This document shows, in pieces, positions 55,578 to 63,912 of a stretch of 64,000 bases of DNA (positions are counted from its first letter, which is position 1; each line of letters opens with the position of its first letter). This DNA comes from Actinacidiphila cocklensis (GTDB lineage Bacteria; Actinomycetota; Actinomycetes; Streptomycetales; Streptomycetaceae), in assembly GCF_907177275.1 (NCBI RefSeq), contig NZ_CAJSLV010000070.1:219846-283845 (forward strand). The letters run 5' to 3'. The translations under genes and the position numbers were made by a program. Under the pieces are notes generated by a model, which saw nothing but the letters and a program-made list of their open reading frames with translations, made no database searches and had not been told where the DNA came from.

Positions 55578-57784
55578 TGGCAACCGTCCAGTGGACCCGG
55601 GCCGGAAGCCCCGGCGACGTCTCTTGGGCACGGGCGAGCCACGAGGCCACAGTCGTGGTCGTCGGCACGGCCGGCCGCCACCTCTATCTGCGGCGGCACA
55701 CCGGTACGGTGTGGCAGTGGGAGCGCGTCGGAACCCCACCAGCCGCGCAGGTCGTTCGCGACGCGTCGCTGCTTGCCGTCGAGGCATCCGGTGCCCTCAC
55801 CGCGGCCGTGGTCGACGGCGGTGCCCAGGTCTGGCTCTACAAGCGGCAGGCGGCGTCCGAGCCGTGGATCAACCTTGGCGGCCCGTCACGGGACCCCAGC
55901 CTCCCCGAGTCCTTGGACACCAGCCAAATCGTCACCAGCACCACACACCACGACACCGCCACCGAGAACACCCTCGTGGTGACCAGCCTCGAACGACCGT
56001 GGATCCACCAGGGCGTCGAGCCCGATGGCACATGGTTTCCGATCACACCGGACGCCAACCTGCCCGTCGGACAACTCGCGTCCGCGCCGGCGTCCGTCGC
56101 CCCGGACACAGAGCCGCAGCAGCACATCTTCGCCCTCCTGCACGACCGCGACAGCCCGGAAGACTCCCAAGTCGGGGTCGCACTGCGTGAAAACTCGGTC
56201 TGGACCTGGATCGATCCCGGTGGCCCGCCAACCGACGAGCAAGACGAGCCCCTCCCCACCGGCGTCAGCATCGGGCTCTCGGCAACCAGCATCCGTGACA
56301 ACAGCGGCACCATGCATGCCTGCGCGGTGGTGGGAACAGGATCTTTCGGCGAAACCACCATCAGCATGCTCATCGGTTCCGGCCACGACTGGAGATGGGT
56401 CAACCTCGGACGACCGCCGGTTCCGGAATCGCTCAGCGCGGCTGTGGTCGCCGACAAGGGCCCGGACCCGCGCCCCGGTGACGAGCCCCTCGTTGTCGGC
56501 CGCGTCGGTCACACCATGTGGACGCGGTCGGTGAGCGGCGACTGGACAGACCGGGGAACCACACCGGGCGACGTCGCAGTCGTCGACCCCATGGCCGCCT
56601 TCGAGGACACTGCGGCAACCGCACAGCGTCGGATGTGGACCGCCGGCGTCTCCTCGGCGTCCGAGCTGTGGACCTTCGCGTCGGACGAGGCCGGGACACG
56701 GTGGGAGGACCACGGCAGTCCCGGATCGGTAGCGGCCCTGGTCGGGGCCTATACCGATACGTGGCCGGACACCGCCCATGACCACCCCGTCAGGATGGTC
56801 GTGATCGACGGGCACGGCGATTTGTGGTCCGGCGAGCTTGGTGCCGCCCTCGACGTCGGCTTCGGCGACGAAGTCAACCAGGATTGGAAATGGAGTTTTC
56901 ATGGTCGGCCCGCCGCAGCCGTCACGAGCGCTGCCGGTATCGGCGTGCTCAGCATGAACGACGACTACCCCCAGCCAACGTGGCTTTTCGTCGTCGGCAG
57001 TGACGGACATCTGTGGGCACGCACGGCGGACGCGGCCGGCTGGGCCTGGGTCGACCACGGCACCCCCGGCACGACGATCGGGTCCGGTACCCCGCCGATC
57101 GCCGTCAATCCGGCCGACGGGCCGATCGTGCATGTGCTCGCCGACGACGGGCGGCTGTGGATGCGGTCCCGGTCCGGGCACGAGTGGCACTGGAGCGACC
57201 GCGGCACGCCGCCCGGCCAGCTGATCTTCGCCGTCGTGGGCGCGGCCGCACTGGCGACCGCGGCAGGAACGCCGCCGCTCGCGGTCGTCGTCACGGGGGA
57301 CGGACTCGTACGGGTCAGCGCTCCCGACGGCGCCGCCTTCGCCTGGACCGACCTGGGCACTCCGACCCCCGGGGAGAAGATCGTCGCCGGAATCGGCGTC
57401 GAGGTCGTGACGCCCGGCACGGTGGACATCGCCGCCGTCGGCTCTCCGAGCGGGCAGGTCTGGACTCTTCGATGGACGCCTGGTGGAACACCGCAGTGGA
57501 CGGCACGGGGCCGCCCCGGCGAAGCGCACATCCAGACAGTGGTCGGAACCATGCCCGACCCGGCGAACGAAGGGGGCTGCCTCGTGGCGGTCATCGGCAG
57601 CGACGAGCAGGTCTGGGTCACCGCCACGACGGGCCCGGACCAGACGTGGTCCCGCTGGGATCCGAGCGTGCCTGCCACCACCGTCCTCGAAGGGAAGGCC
57701 GTGGTGCTGCTCGGCGAAATGCCGTGCTCCGTGGTGATCGACGACCGCCGCCGGGTCCACGTCGTAACAACCCCGCGGGGCTGA
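55577..57784 (+). CDS. Trp-rich repeat protein, probable beta-propeller, copy 1
   Basis: A 735-residue protein made of about 14 repeats of 45-55 residues with the core pattern G-x-L-W-x-R, W-x-W, D-x-G-x-P-G (for example GHLWARTADAAGWAWVDHG and GRLWMRSRSGHEWHWSDRG). Fourteen repeats would fit two 7-bladed propellers, with the final strand RRVHVVTTPRG closing on the N-terminal ATVQWTRAGSPG. The repeats resemble tectonin/PLL-type lectins, so sugar binding is possible. There is no signal peptide, as in Tc subunits. ATG 55577 is fixed by the TGATG overlap and by conservation with copies 2 and 3. It is co-transcribed with the TcA genes. The function in toxin action is unknown. Confidence 0.8.
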   Translation: MATVQWTRAGSPGDVSWARASHEATVVVVGTAGRHLYLRRHTGTVWQWERVGTPPAAQVVRDASLLAVEASGALTAAVVDGGAQVWLYKRQAASEPWINLGGPSRDPSLPESLDTSQIVTSTTHHDTATENTLVVTSLERPWIHQGVEPDGTWFPITPDANLPVGQLASAPASVAPDTEPQQHIFALLHDRDSPEDSQVGVALRENSVWTWIDPGGPPTDEQDEPLPTGVSIGLSATSIRDNSGTMHACAVVGTGSFGETTISMLIGSGHDWRWVNLGRPPVPESLSAAVVADKGPDPRPGDEPLVVGRVGHTMWTRSVSGDWTDRGTTPGDVAVVDPMAAFEDTAATAQRRMWTAGVSSASELWTFASDEAGTRWEDHGSPGSVAALVGAYTDTWPDTAHDHPVRMVVIDGHGDLWSGELGAALDVGFGDEVNQDWKWSFHGRPAAAVTSAAGIGVLSMNDDYPQPTWLFVVGSDGHLWARTADAAGWAWVDHGTPGTTIGSGTPPIAVNPADGPIVHVLADDGRLWMRSRSGHEWHWSDRGTPPGQLIFAVVGAAALATAAGTPPLAVVVTGDGLVRVSAPDGAAFAWTDLGTPTPGEKIVAGIGVEVVTPGTVDIAAVGSPSGQVWTLRWTPGGTPQWTARGRPGEAHIQTVVGTMPDPANEGGCLVAVIGSDEQVWVTATTGPDQTWSRWDPSVPATTVLEGKAVVLLGEMPCSVVIDDRRRVHVVTTPRG

Positions 57785-57830
57785 GCCAACTGCTCACACC
57801 TGGCAGGAAAGCAGGAAAGGGAGACCGGCC

Positions 57831-57971
57831 ATGTCACTCGAACGCCGCCACGCCCCGGCGAAGCGCCAGACCGGCACGCATGTGGCGCAGCCGACCTCAT
57901 CCGCCAACCTCCAGTCCCCAGCGGCCTTGACGCGGGACCGGGCGATCGTCCGCGCTGTGATCAACGCATGA
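57831..57971 (+). CDS. 46-residue peptide before propeller protein 2
   Basis: ATG 57831 follows a strong AGGAAAGGGAGA (57812-57823). The product begins MSLERRHAPAKRQTGTHVA and ends RAIVRAVINA; it is basic with no known domain. Its stop overlaps the ATG of the 20-codon frame (ATGA at 57968). The last 17 bases recur upstream of copy 3, without the rest of the peptide. Confidence 0.5.
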   Translation: MSLERRHAPAKRQTGTHVAQPTSSANLQSPAALTRDRAIVRAVINA

Positions 57972-57989
57972 ACGGAGCGCAGGTCATGC
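57955..57989 (+). repeat. 35-bp duplicated junction, copy at propeller 2
   Basis: This 35-base stretch recurs at 60219-60253 with a single mismatch. It covers the end of the 46-residue peptide and the start of the 20-codon frame and marks one edge of the duplicated propeller unit. Confidence 0.8.
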
Positions 57990-58030
57990 CGAAGCCTTTG
58001 GCCAGGACGCGACTACAGGGGCCGCGCTGA
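57968..58030 (+). CDS. 20-codon leader frame before propeller protein 2
   Basis: The frame encodes MNGAQVMPKPLARTRLQGPR and stops in TGATG, so its stop shares the A with the ATG of propeller gene 2. The same length and TGATG ending are kept in all three copies. It is probably a translational-coupling leader; a functional peptide is not excluded. Confidence 0.5.
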   Translation: MNGAQVMPKPLARTRLQGPR

Positions 58031-60213
58031 TGGCAGCCGTCACATGGGTCGGGCTCGGAAGTCCCGGCGACGTCACCTGGGCACGGGCGAGCAGCGAGGC
58101 CACGGCCGTCGTTGTAGGCACCGTCGGCGGCCACCTTTACGTGCGGCGTCGCGCCGATACGGGTTGGCGCTGGAAGCGTGTCGGCATCCCACCCACCGGG
58201 CAGCGGGTACGCGACGCGACGCTGCTCGCCATCGAGCCATCCGGTGCCCTGACGCTGGCCGTGGTCGGAGGCGATATCCAGGTCTGGCTGTACCGGCCGG
58301 AGGCCGCGGCCGGGCCGTGGAGCAGCCTCGGCGGCCCGCCCCTGGACCCGGAGATCGTCGGCAGCATCGCCATCGGCACCACCCACCAGGGCACGGGCGA
58401 TCAGCACACCCTCCTGCTGCGCAGCGCCTCCCAGACGTGGGTACGCCAAGGTGTCGGCCCCGACGGCACGTGGTTCGCGATTCCGTCGGATCCGGAACTG
58501 TTCGTCAGGCAACTTGCGTCCGTGCTCGCGTCCGTTGCCGCGGGAGTGGAGCCGCAGCAGCACATCATCGCCCTTGTCCACGACCGCGACGACGAAGGCG
58601 CTCTTGCGCTCAGGGTCGCGGTGCGGGAGAACTCGGTCTGGACCTGGATCGATCCCGGTGGCCCGCCGCTCACAGCGGCGGTGGACTCGGAGGACATCGG
58701 GCTCTCGGCGACCAGCATCCGTGACAGCAGCGGCCTGATGCGGGCCTGCGCCGTCGTGGGAACGGGATTCGAGGAGACGACCGCGAGCATGCTCATCGGC
58801 TCCGGCCACGATTGGCGGCACGTCGCGTTGGGGCAGCCGGGTCCGGGAATGTTCAGCGCACCTGTGGTCGTGGACAAGGGCCCTGACCCACAGCATGGTG
58901 ACGAGCCCGTCACCGTCGGCCGCCTCGGTGACACCCTCTGGACGCGGTCGCTGAGCGGCGACTGGACGGATCGGGGCACCACACCCGGCGACGTCACGGT
59001 CGTCACCCCCACTGCGGCATTCGAGGTCGGCGCGGCGACCTCGCAGCGACGTGTGTGGACCGTCGGGGTTTCCGAGGAGTCCGATCTGTGGACCTTCGAG
59101 GTGGACGATGCCGGGGTGAGGTGGGAGGACCACGGCAGTCCAGGATCCGTGACTGCCGTCGTCGGGGCCTATGACGACGCGATCGAGGACGACCTCGCTG
59201 AGGAGCGTCCGGTCATGGTGTTCGCCATCGACGAGTACGGCGGTTTGTGGGTCTGCCTACGATGGGCTAGCGCGGAGGACTTCACCGTCTCGGAGGGCTT
59301 GGGCAACCAGCTCAGTACCTGGAGCTATCACGGCCTGCCCGCGGACGCCGTCACGAGCGCGGCGGGAGTCGGCGTTTTCACGGTGGCCGGCGGCAACCCC
59401 CAGCCATCGTGGGTTTTCGTCGTCGGCAGTGACGGGCATCTGTGGGCGCGGACGGCGGAAGCGGCCGGCTGGTCTTGGGTCGATCACGGTGCCCCGGCCG
59501 GCAGGCTGATCGAGGCCGGCGTCTCGCCGATCGCCGACGACCCCGCCGACCGGCCGATCGTGCACGTACTGGCCGACGACGGGCGGCTGTGGATGCGGTC
59601 CCGGTCCGGGCCCGAGTGGCGCTGGACCGACCGCGGCACGCCGCAAGGACAGCTGATCTTCGCCATTGTGGGCGCAACTGCCCTGGTGACCGCAGAAGGA
59701 CGGCTGCCGCTCGCGGTCGTCATCACCGAGGACGGGCACCTGCGGGTCAGCGTTCCCGACGGCGCCTCCTTCGCCTGGACCGACCTGGGCACTCCGACCC
59801 CCGGGGAGAAGATCGTCGCCGGAATCGGCGTCGAGGTCGTGACGCCCGGCACGGTCGACATCGCCGCCGTCGGCTCTCCGAGCAAGCAAGTGTGGACCGT
59901 CCGATGGACGCCCGGTGGAACACCGCTGTGGACGGCACGGGGCCGCCCCGCCGATGCCGACATCCAGACCACCGTCGGGACCACGCCCGAGCCGAACGCA
60001 GCCGGTTGCCTCGTCACCGTCATCGGCAACGACAAGGAAATCTGGGTCACCACCACCGCCGGCTCGGACCACGCCTGGTCCCGCTGGGATCCGAACGTGC
60101 CCTCCACGACCGCACTCAACGGGAAGACCGCCGTGCTCTTGGACACCCTGCCGTGCTCAGTGGTGATCGACGACCGCCGCCGGGTCCACGTCGTAACACC
60201 CCCGCGGGGCTGA
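58030..60213 (+). CDS. Trp-rich repeat protein, probable beta-propeller, copy 2
   Basis: A 727-residue paralogue of copy 1 with the same repeat order, starting AAVTWVGLGSPGDVTWARAS and ending RRVHVVTPPRG. A block of 88 bases in the eleventh repeat (starting about 59,769) is identical to copy 1, so the two have recently duplicated or exchanged sequence. The eighth repeat is longer here (LWVCLRWASAEDFTVSEG). The start is set by TGATG and the conserved AGGGGCCGCGC before it. Same uncertain function as copy 1. Confidence 0.8.
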   Translation: MAAVTWVGLGSPGDVTWARASSEATAVVVGTVGGHLYVRRRADTGWRWKRVGIPPTGQRVRDATLLAIEPSGALTLAVVGGDIQVWLYRPEAAAGPWSSLGGPPLDPEIVGSIAIGTTHQGTGDQHTLLLRSASQTWVRQGVGPDGTWFAIPSDPELFVRQLASVLASVAAGVEPQQHIIALVHDRDDEGALALRVAVRENSVWTWIDPGGPPLTAAVDSEDIGLSATSIRDSSGLMRACAVVGTGFEETTASMLIGSGHDWRHVALGQPGPGMFSAPVVVDKGPDPQHGDEPVTVGRLGDTLWTRSLSGDWTDRGTTPGDVTVVTPTAAFEVGAATSQRRVWTVGVSEESDLWTFEVDDAGVRWEDHGSPGSVTAVVGAYDDAIEDDLAEERPVMVFAIDEYGGLWVCLRWASAEDFTVSEGLGNQLSTWSYHGLPADAVTSAAGVGVFTVAGGNPQPSWVFVVGSDGHLWARTAEAAGWSWVDHGAPAGRLIEAGVSPIADDPADRPIVHVLADDGRLWMRSRSGPEWRWTDRGTPQGQLIFAIVGATALVTAEGRLPLAVVITEDGHLRVSVPDGASFAWTDLGTPTPGEKIVAGIGVEVVTPGTVDIAAVGSPSKQVWTVRWTPGGTPLWTARGRPADADIQTTVGTTPEPNAAGCLVTVIGNDKEIWVTTTAGSDHAWSRWDPNVPSTTALNGKTAVLLDTLPCSVVIDDRRRVHVVTPPRG

Positions 60214-60218
60214 GCGCT

Positions 60219-60253
60219 CTGTGATCAACGCATGAACGGAGGGCAGGTCATGC
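60219..60253 (+). repeat. 35-bp duplicated junction, copy at propeller 3
   Basis: This is the second copy of the 57955-57989 stretch (one mismatch). It begins 6 bases after the stop of propeller gene 2. Confidence 0.8.
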
Positions 60254-60294
60254 AGAATCCTTGCACAACCACCGGTCTGGCAGGGCTCCGCTGA
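60232..60294 (+). CDS. 20-codon leader frame before propeller protein 3
   Basis: The frame encodes MNGGQVMQNPCTTTGLAGLR and stops in TGATG at 60292-60296. Residues 1-3, 5-7 and the last Arg agree with the leader of copy 2 while the middle has diverged, yet the frame and length are kept. Confidence 0.5.
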   Translation: MNGGQVMQNPCTTTGLAGLR

Positions 60295-62435
60295 TGGCAG
60301 TCGCCATCTGGACCGACTGTGAAAGTCCTGGTGCGGTCTCCTGGGCGCGAGCGAGCATCGAGGGCACAGCCTTCGTAGTTGGCACCTTCGGCGGCCACCT
60401 CTACCTGCGGTGCCGCGCGGGAGCGAGGTGGCGGTGGGAGCGCGTCGGCATCCCGCCCACCGGGGATTACCTCCGCGACGTGACGCTGCTCACCGTCGAG
60501 GCGTCCGGTGCACCGACGCTGGCCGTGGTTGGAGGCGATGGTCAGGTCTGGCTGTACCGGCCGGAGGCCGCGTCCGGGTCGTGGAGCAGCCTCGGGAGCC
60601 CGTTCCCGGACCCGAAGATTGCTGGCAGCATCGTCACCAGCACCACGCGCCAGGGCACCAACACACAGCACACCCTCCTGCTATACAACGCTTCCCAGAT
60701 GTGGGTACGCCAAGGGGTCGACTCCGACGGAACGTGGTTCGCAATCCCGTCGGATCCCAAGCTGTTCGTCAGTCAACTCGCGTCCGTCACGGCGGGGGCA
60801 GAGCCGCAGCAGCATATCTTCGCGTCCGTCAGTGCAGGGGGGCACTCGGAGTTGACGTGCAAAGTCGCCGTGCGCGAGAACTCGGTTTGGACCTGGATCG
60901 ACCCTGGTGGCGGGCCGCTCAAACACGGGGCAGGGCTCTCGGCGACCAGCATCCGCGACAGCAGCGGCCGGTTGCAGGCCTGCGTCGTCGTGGAAACGGA
61001 GTCTTCGGGAACCGAATTTAGCATGCTTATCGGTTCCGGCCACGATTGGCGGTGGGTCGACCTGGGACTGCCGCCAGTTCCGGGACGTCTCGACGCGGCT
61101 TTGGTCGCGGACAAGGGTCCGGACCCGCAGCCCGGTGACGAGCCCACCGTCGTCCTCAGTATCGATAGCAACATCTGGACGCGGTCGCTGGGCGGGGACT
61201 GGACGGATCGGGGAAGCATGCCGCGTTACGGCATCCCCACTGCGGCATTCGAGGTCGATGCGACGGCTGGGCGGCGACCTTTGTGGATCGCCGGTGTTTC
61301 ATGGGGAGACGACCTGCGGACCTTTGGGTTGGACGACGCCGGGGTGCGGTGGGAGGACCACGGCGCTCCCGGATCGGTGGCCACCGTCGTCGGAGCCTAC
61401 ACCGATACGCGAAACGATGAGATGATCGGTAGGGTCGTCGTCGTCGACGAGTACGGCGACCTGTGGGACACCCTGATCGAGGGGAACTCCATCCAGGGCC
61501 TCGTCGGAGGCCCTAGCGGCTGGAGTTACCACGGCCAACCCACAGCCGCCGTTACGAGCGTGGCCGGAGTCGGGGTGATCACCGTGGTCGGTGGCGACCC
61601 CCAGCCGACGTGGGCTTTTGTGGTCGGCAGCGACGGGCACCTGTGGGCGCGGACGGCGGATGCGGCCGGCTGGGCTTGGGTCGACCACGGCGCCCCGACC
61701 GGCACGTCGATCAAGACCGGCACCGCGCCGATCGCGGTCGATCCGGCCCACGGGCCGATCGTGCACGTGTTGGCCGACGACGGGCGGCTGTGGGTGCGCT
61801 CCCGGTCCGGGCACGAGTGGGGCTGGAGCGACCGCGGCACGCCGCCGGGTCGGCTGATCTTCACGGTCGTGGGCGCGGCCCCCCTCGTGACCGCCGCAGA
61901 ACGGCTGCTGGTCGCGGCGGTCGTCGTCACCGATGACGGGCACCTCTGGATCAGCGTCGCCGACGGCGACTCGTTCCACTGGAACGACCTGGGCACCCCG
62001 ACCCCCACAGAGAGAATCACCGCCGGAATCGGCGTCGAGGCCGTGACGTCCGCGACGGTCGACATCGCCGCCGTCGGCTCTCCGGGTGGGGGGGTGTGGA
62101 CACTTCGATGGACGCCCGGCGGAACACCGCAATGGACGGCACGAGGTCGTCCCGGAGATGCGCTCATCCAGGCGGTGGTCGGCACCATGCATGACCCGGC
62201 AAACGCATCGGGCTGCCTCGTCGCCCTCATTGGCAACGACAAGTGGCTCTGGGCCACCGCCACCACCGGCCCAGGGCAGACGTGGTCCCGCTGGGATCGG
62301 CCCCCGTGGGACTCAGACGTGCCTTCCACAACCCTCCTGAGTGGGAAGGGCGCCGTATTCCTAGACAACCTGCCGTGCTCCGTGGTGATCGATGACCGCG
62401 GGCGAGTCCACGCCGTAACGCCGAAGCTGAGCTGA
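60294..62435 (+). CDS. Trp-rich repeat protein, probable beta-propeller, copy 3
   Basis: A 713-residue paralogue, the most divergent of the three (begins AVAIWTDCESPGAVSWARAS, ends GRVHAVTPKLS). All repeats are kept, with shorter loops in the fourth and sixth. The frame is open upstream to 60261, but the TGATG start at 60294 is conserved. It is the last gene of the toxin operon; only 71 bases separate its stop from an IS end, so any further genes may have been lost. Confidence 0.78.
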   Translation: MAVAIWTDCESPGAVSWARASIEGTAFVVGTFGGHLYLRCRAGARWRWERVGIPPTGDYLRDVTLLTVEASGAPTLAVVGGDGQVWLYRPEAASGSWSSLGSPFPDPKIAGSIVTSTTRQGTNTQHTLLLYNASQMWVRQGVDSDGTWFAIPSDPKLFVSQLASVTAGAEPQQHIFASVSAGGHSELTCKVAVRENSVWTWIDPGGGPLKHGAGLSATSIRDSSGRLQACVVVETESSGTEFSMLIGSGHDWRWVDLGLPPVPGRLDAALVADKGPDPQPGDEPTVVLSIDSNIWTRSLGGDWTDRGSMPRYGIPTAAFEVDATAGRRPLWIAGVSWGDDLRTFGLDDAGVRWEDHGAPGSVATVVGAYTDTRNDEMIGRVVVVDEYGDLWDTLIEGNSIQGLVGGPSGWSYHGQPTAAVTSVAGVGVITVVGGDPQPTWAFVVGSDGHLWARTADAAGWAWVDHGAPTGTSIKTGTAPIAVDPAHGPIVHVLADDGRLWVRSRSGHEWGWSDRGTPPGRLIFTVVGAAPLVTAAERLLVAAVVVTDDGHLWISVADGDSFHWNDLGTPTPTERITAGIGVEAVTSATVDIAAVGSPGGGVWTLRWTPGGTPQWTARGRPGDALIQAVVGTMHDPANASGCLVALIGNDKWLWATATTGPGQTWSRWDRPPWDSDVPSTTLLSGKGAVFLDNLPCSVVIDDRGRVHAVTPKLS

Positions 62436-62506
62436 GCCCAGTACCGGCACCTGCAAAGGAAACTGTCGCCATCTCTTTCCGGACGCTGTCCTTGCCGGAA
62501 ACGTCA

Positions 62507-62885
62507 TCCGTGCAGGTCAGGCTGCACGTCGGTATTCGTGGAGGATGCCGCCGAGTCGGTCGCGTTTTCGTATGTCGAGGTGGGCGATCTGGTCTGGATC
62601 GGTGATCGGCGGGGGCAACGGGTGCAGTGGTCGGGCGTTGGCGATGCCCTGGTGTGGACGGTGCTCGTTGTAGAACTGTTCGAACTCGCGTAAGGCGTGG
62701 AGAAGGTGCCGGTGGTTCCAGATGAGGGTGCGGTCCAGCAGTTCGCGGCGGCAGGTATGGACCCAGCGTTCCATGATCGCGTTCATACGTGGTATGCGTA
62801 CGCCGCTCAGGACAATCTCGATGCCGGTGTCGGCGAGGATGGTGTCGAATAGGGCTGGGAACTTCCCCTCGCGGTCCCTGTGGGG
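62507..62885 (-). pseudogene. IS transposase, C-terminal fragment
   Basis: The fragment starts in the region before the second catalytic Asp (RDREGKFPALFDTILADTG) and runs through MNAIMERWVHTCRRELLDR to the stop at 62517, ending in ILHEYRRAA. It lacks the first half of the protein. About 70% of residues match the end of the transposase at 35398. The shared IS end TCCGTGCAGGTCA is at 62507-62519. The break near 62,890 is where the next IS begins. Confidence 0.8.
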
Positions 62886-62930
62886 CTCAAATATAGGATT
62901 CGGCCGCTGATCTGCGGGTTCGTCCTACCG

Positions 62931-63911
62931 TCAGCTGGCGATCTGGTACTCGTTGATGAGTCCGCCGAGGACTGCTGTGCGGTGGACGCGGTGCTCGGCG
63001 AGGTCGATGGGGCGTGGTGGTCCGGTTTCGGCTTGTGATGGGCAGAGCTGGTTCAGGGCGCGGTGGGGCCGGTGTTGGTTGTAGTGCTCCAGGTACCTGG
63101 TGAGGGTCCGGTGCAGGTGCTGTTCGTTGAGGATGAGCGTCCGGTCGAGGAGTTCGCGGCGCAGGGTGCCGATGAACCGTTCGCAGTGTGCGTTGGCTTT
63201 CGGGGCTTGGGGCGGGCTTTTCAGGATGCGCAGGCCGGCGTCGGTGAAGACGGCGTCGAAGGCGTCGGTGAACTGGCTGCCGCGGTCTCGGATCAGGAAC
63301 GTGTGGCCCTCGGTGTTGGAGTCCATGAGGAAGTTGCGGGCAGCCTGGGTGGTCCATGGGCCAGTGGGGTTGGCGGTGACGCCGAGCAGGTGGGCACGGC
63401 GGTTGCGGTGTTCGAGCATGACCAGGGCGTAGATGCGTTTGAGGTTGATGGTGTCGACGTGTAGGAAGTCGACGGAGACGATGTGCTCGGCCTTGGCTGT
63501 GAGGAACTGTTTCCAGGTCGGTCCGGTGCGACGCGGGGCGGGATCGATGCCGGCCTGGTTCAGGATGTTCCACACGGTGGAGGCCGCTATCTTGTGGCCG
63601 AGGCGGGTGAGTTCGCCGTGGATGCGCCGGTGGCCCCATTCCGGGTTGTCGGTAGCCATGCGCAGGATCAGGGCTTTGACGGCGGGAGTTGTGGGCGGGC
63701 GTCCGGGTCGGCGTCGCTGGCTGTTGTCCCATTTCTTCGCTACGAGTGTGCGGTGCCAGGCCAGCAGGGTGGCTGGGGTGATCGGGAAGACCTGGGCCCA
63801 GCGGCGGCGTGGTATCAGGTGCGAGAGGGGAGGGTGTTCACTGAAGTGTGTAGGAGTTGATCTTGCTGGGTGGTGGGCGGGCCCCGGCTCGACATGAAGG
63901 ACGCTACGCAC
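62931..63911 (-). CDS. IS transposase, integrase-core DDE type, probably N-terminally truncated
   Basis: A 326-codon frame. DDE residues are D in HIVSVDFLHVDT, D in FLIRDRGSQFTDAFD and E in NAHCERFIGTLRRELLDR, and the C-terminal YNQHRPHRALNQ is typical. The family N-terminus (HTH with LRHE-type helix) is missing; the first 35 residues up to SHLIPRRRWAQVF look unrelated, so the 5' end has probably been replaced by a deletion or insertion. It may be inactive. GTG 63911 is only the first available start. Confidence 0.75.
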   Translation of the reverse strand: MRSVLHVEPGPAHHPARSTPTHFSEHPPLSHLIPRRRWAQVFPITPATLLAWHRTLVAKKWDNSQRRRPGRPPTTPAVKALILRMATDNPEWGHRRIHGELTRLGHKIAASTVWNILNQAGIDPAPRRTGPTWKQFLTAKAEHIVSVDFLHVDTINLKRIYALVMLEHRNRRAHLLGVTANPTGPWTTQAARNFLMDSNTEGHTFLIRDRGSQFTDAFDAVFTDAGLRILKSPPQAPKANAHCERFIGTLRRELLDRTLILNEQHLHRTLTRYLEHYNQHRPHRALNQLCPSQAETGPPRPIDLAEHRVHRTAVLGGLINEYQIAS

Positions 63912-63912
63912 A

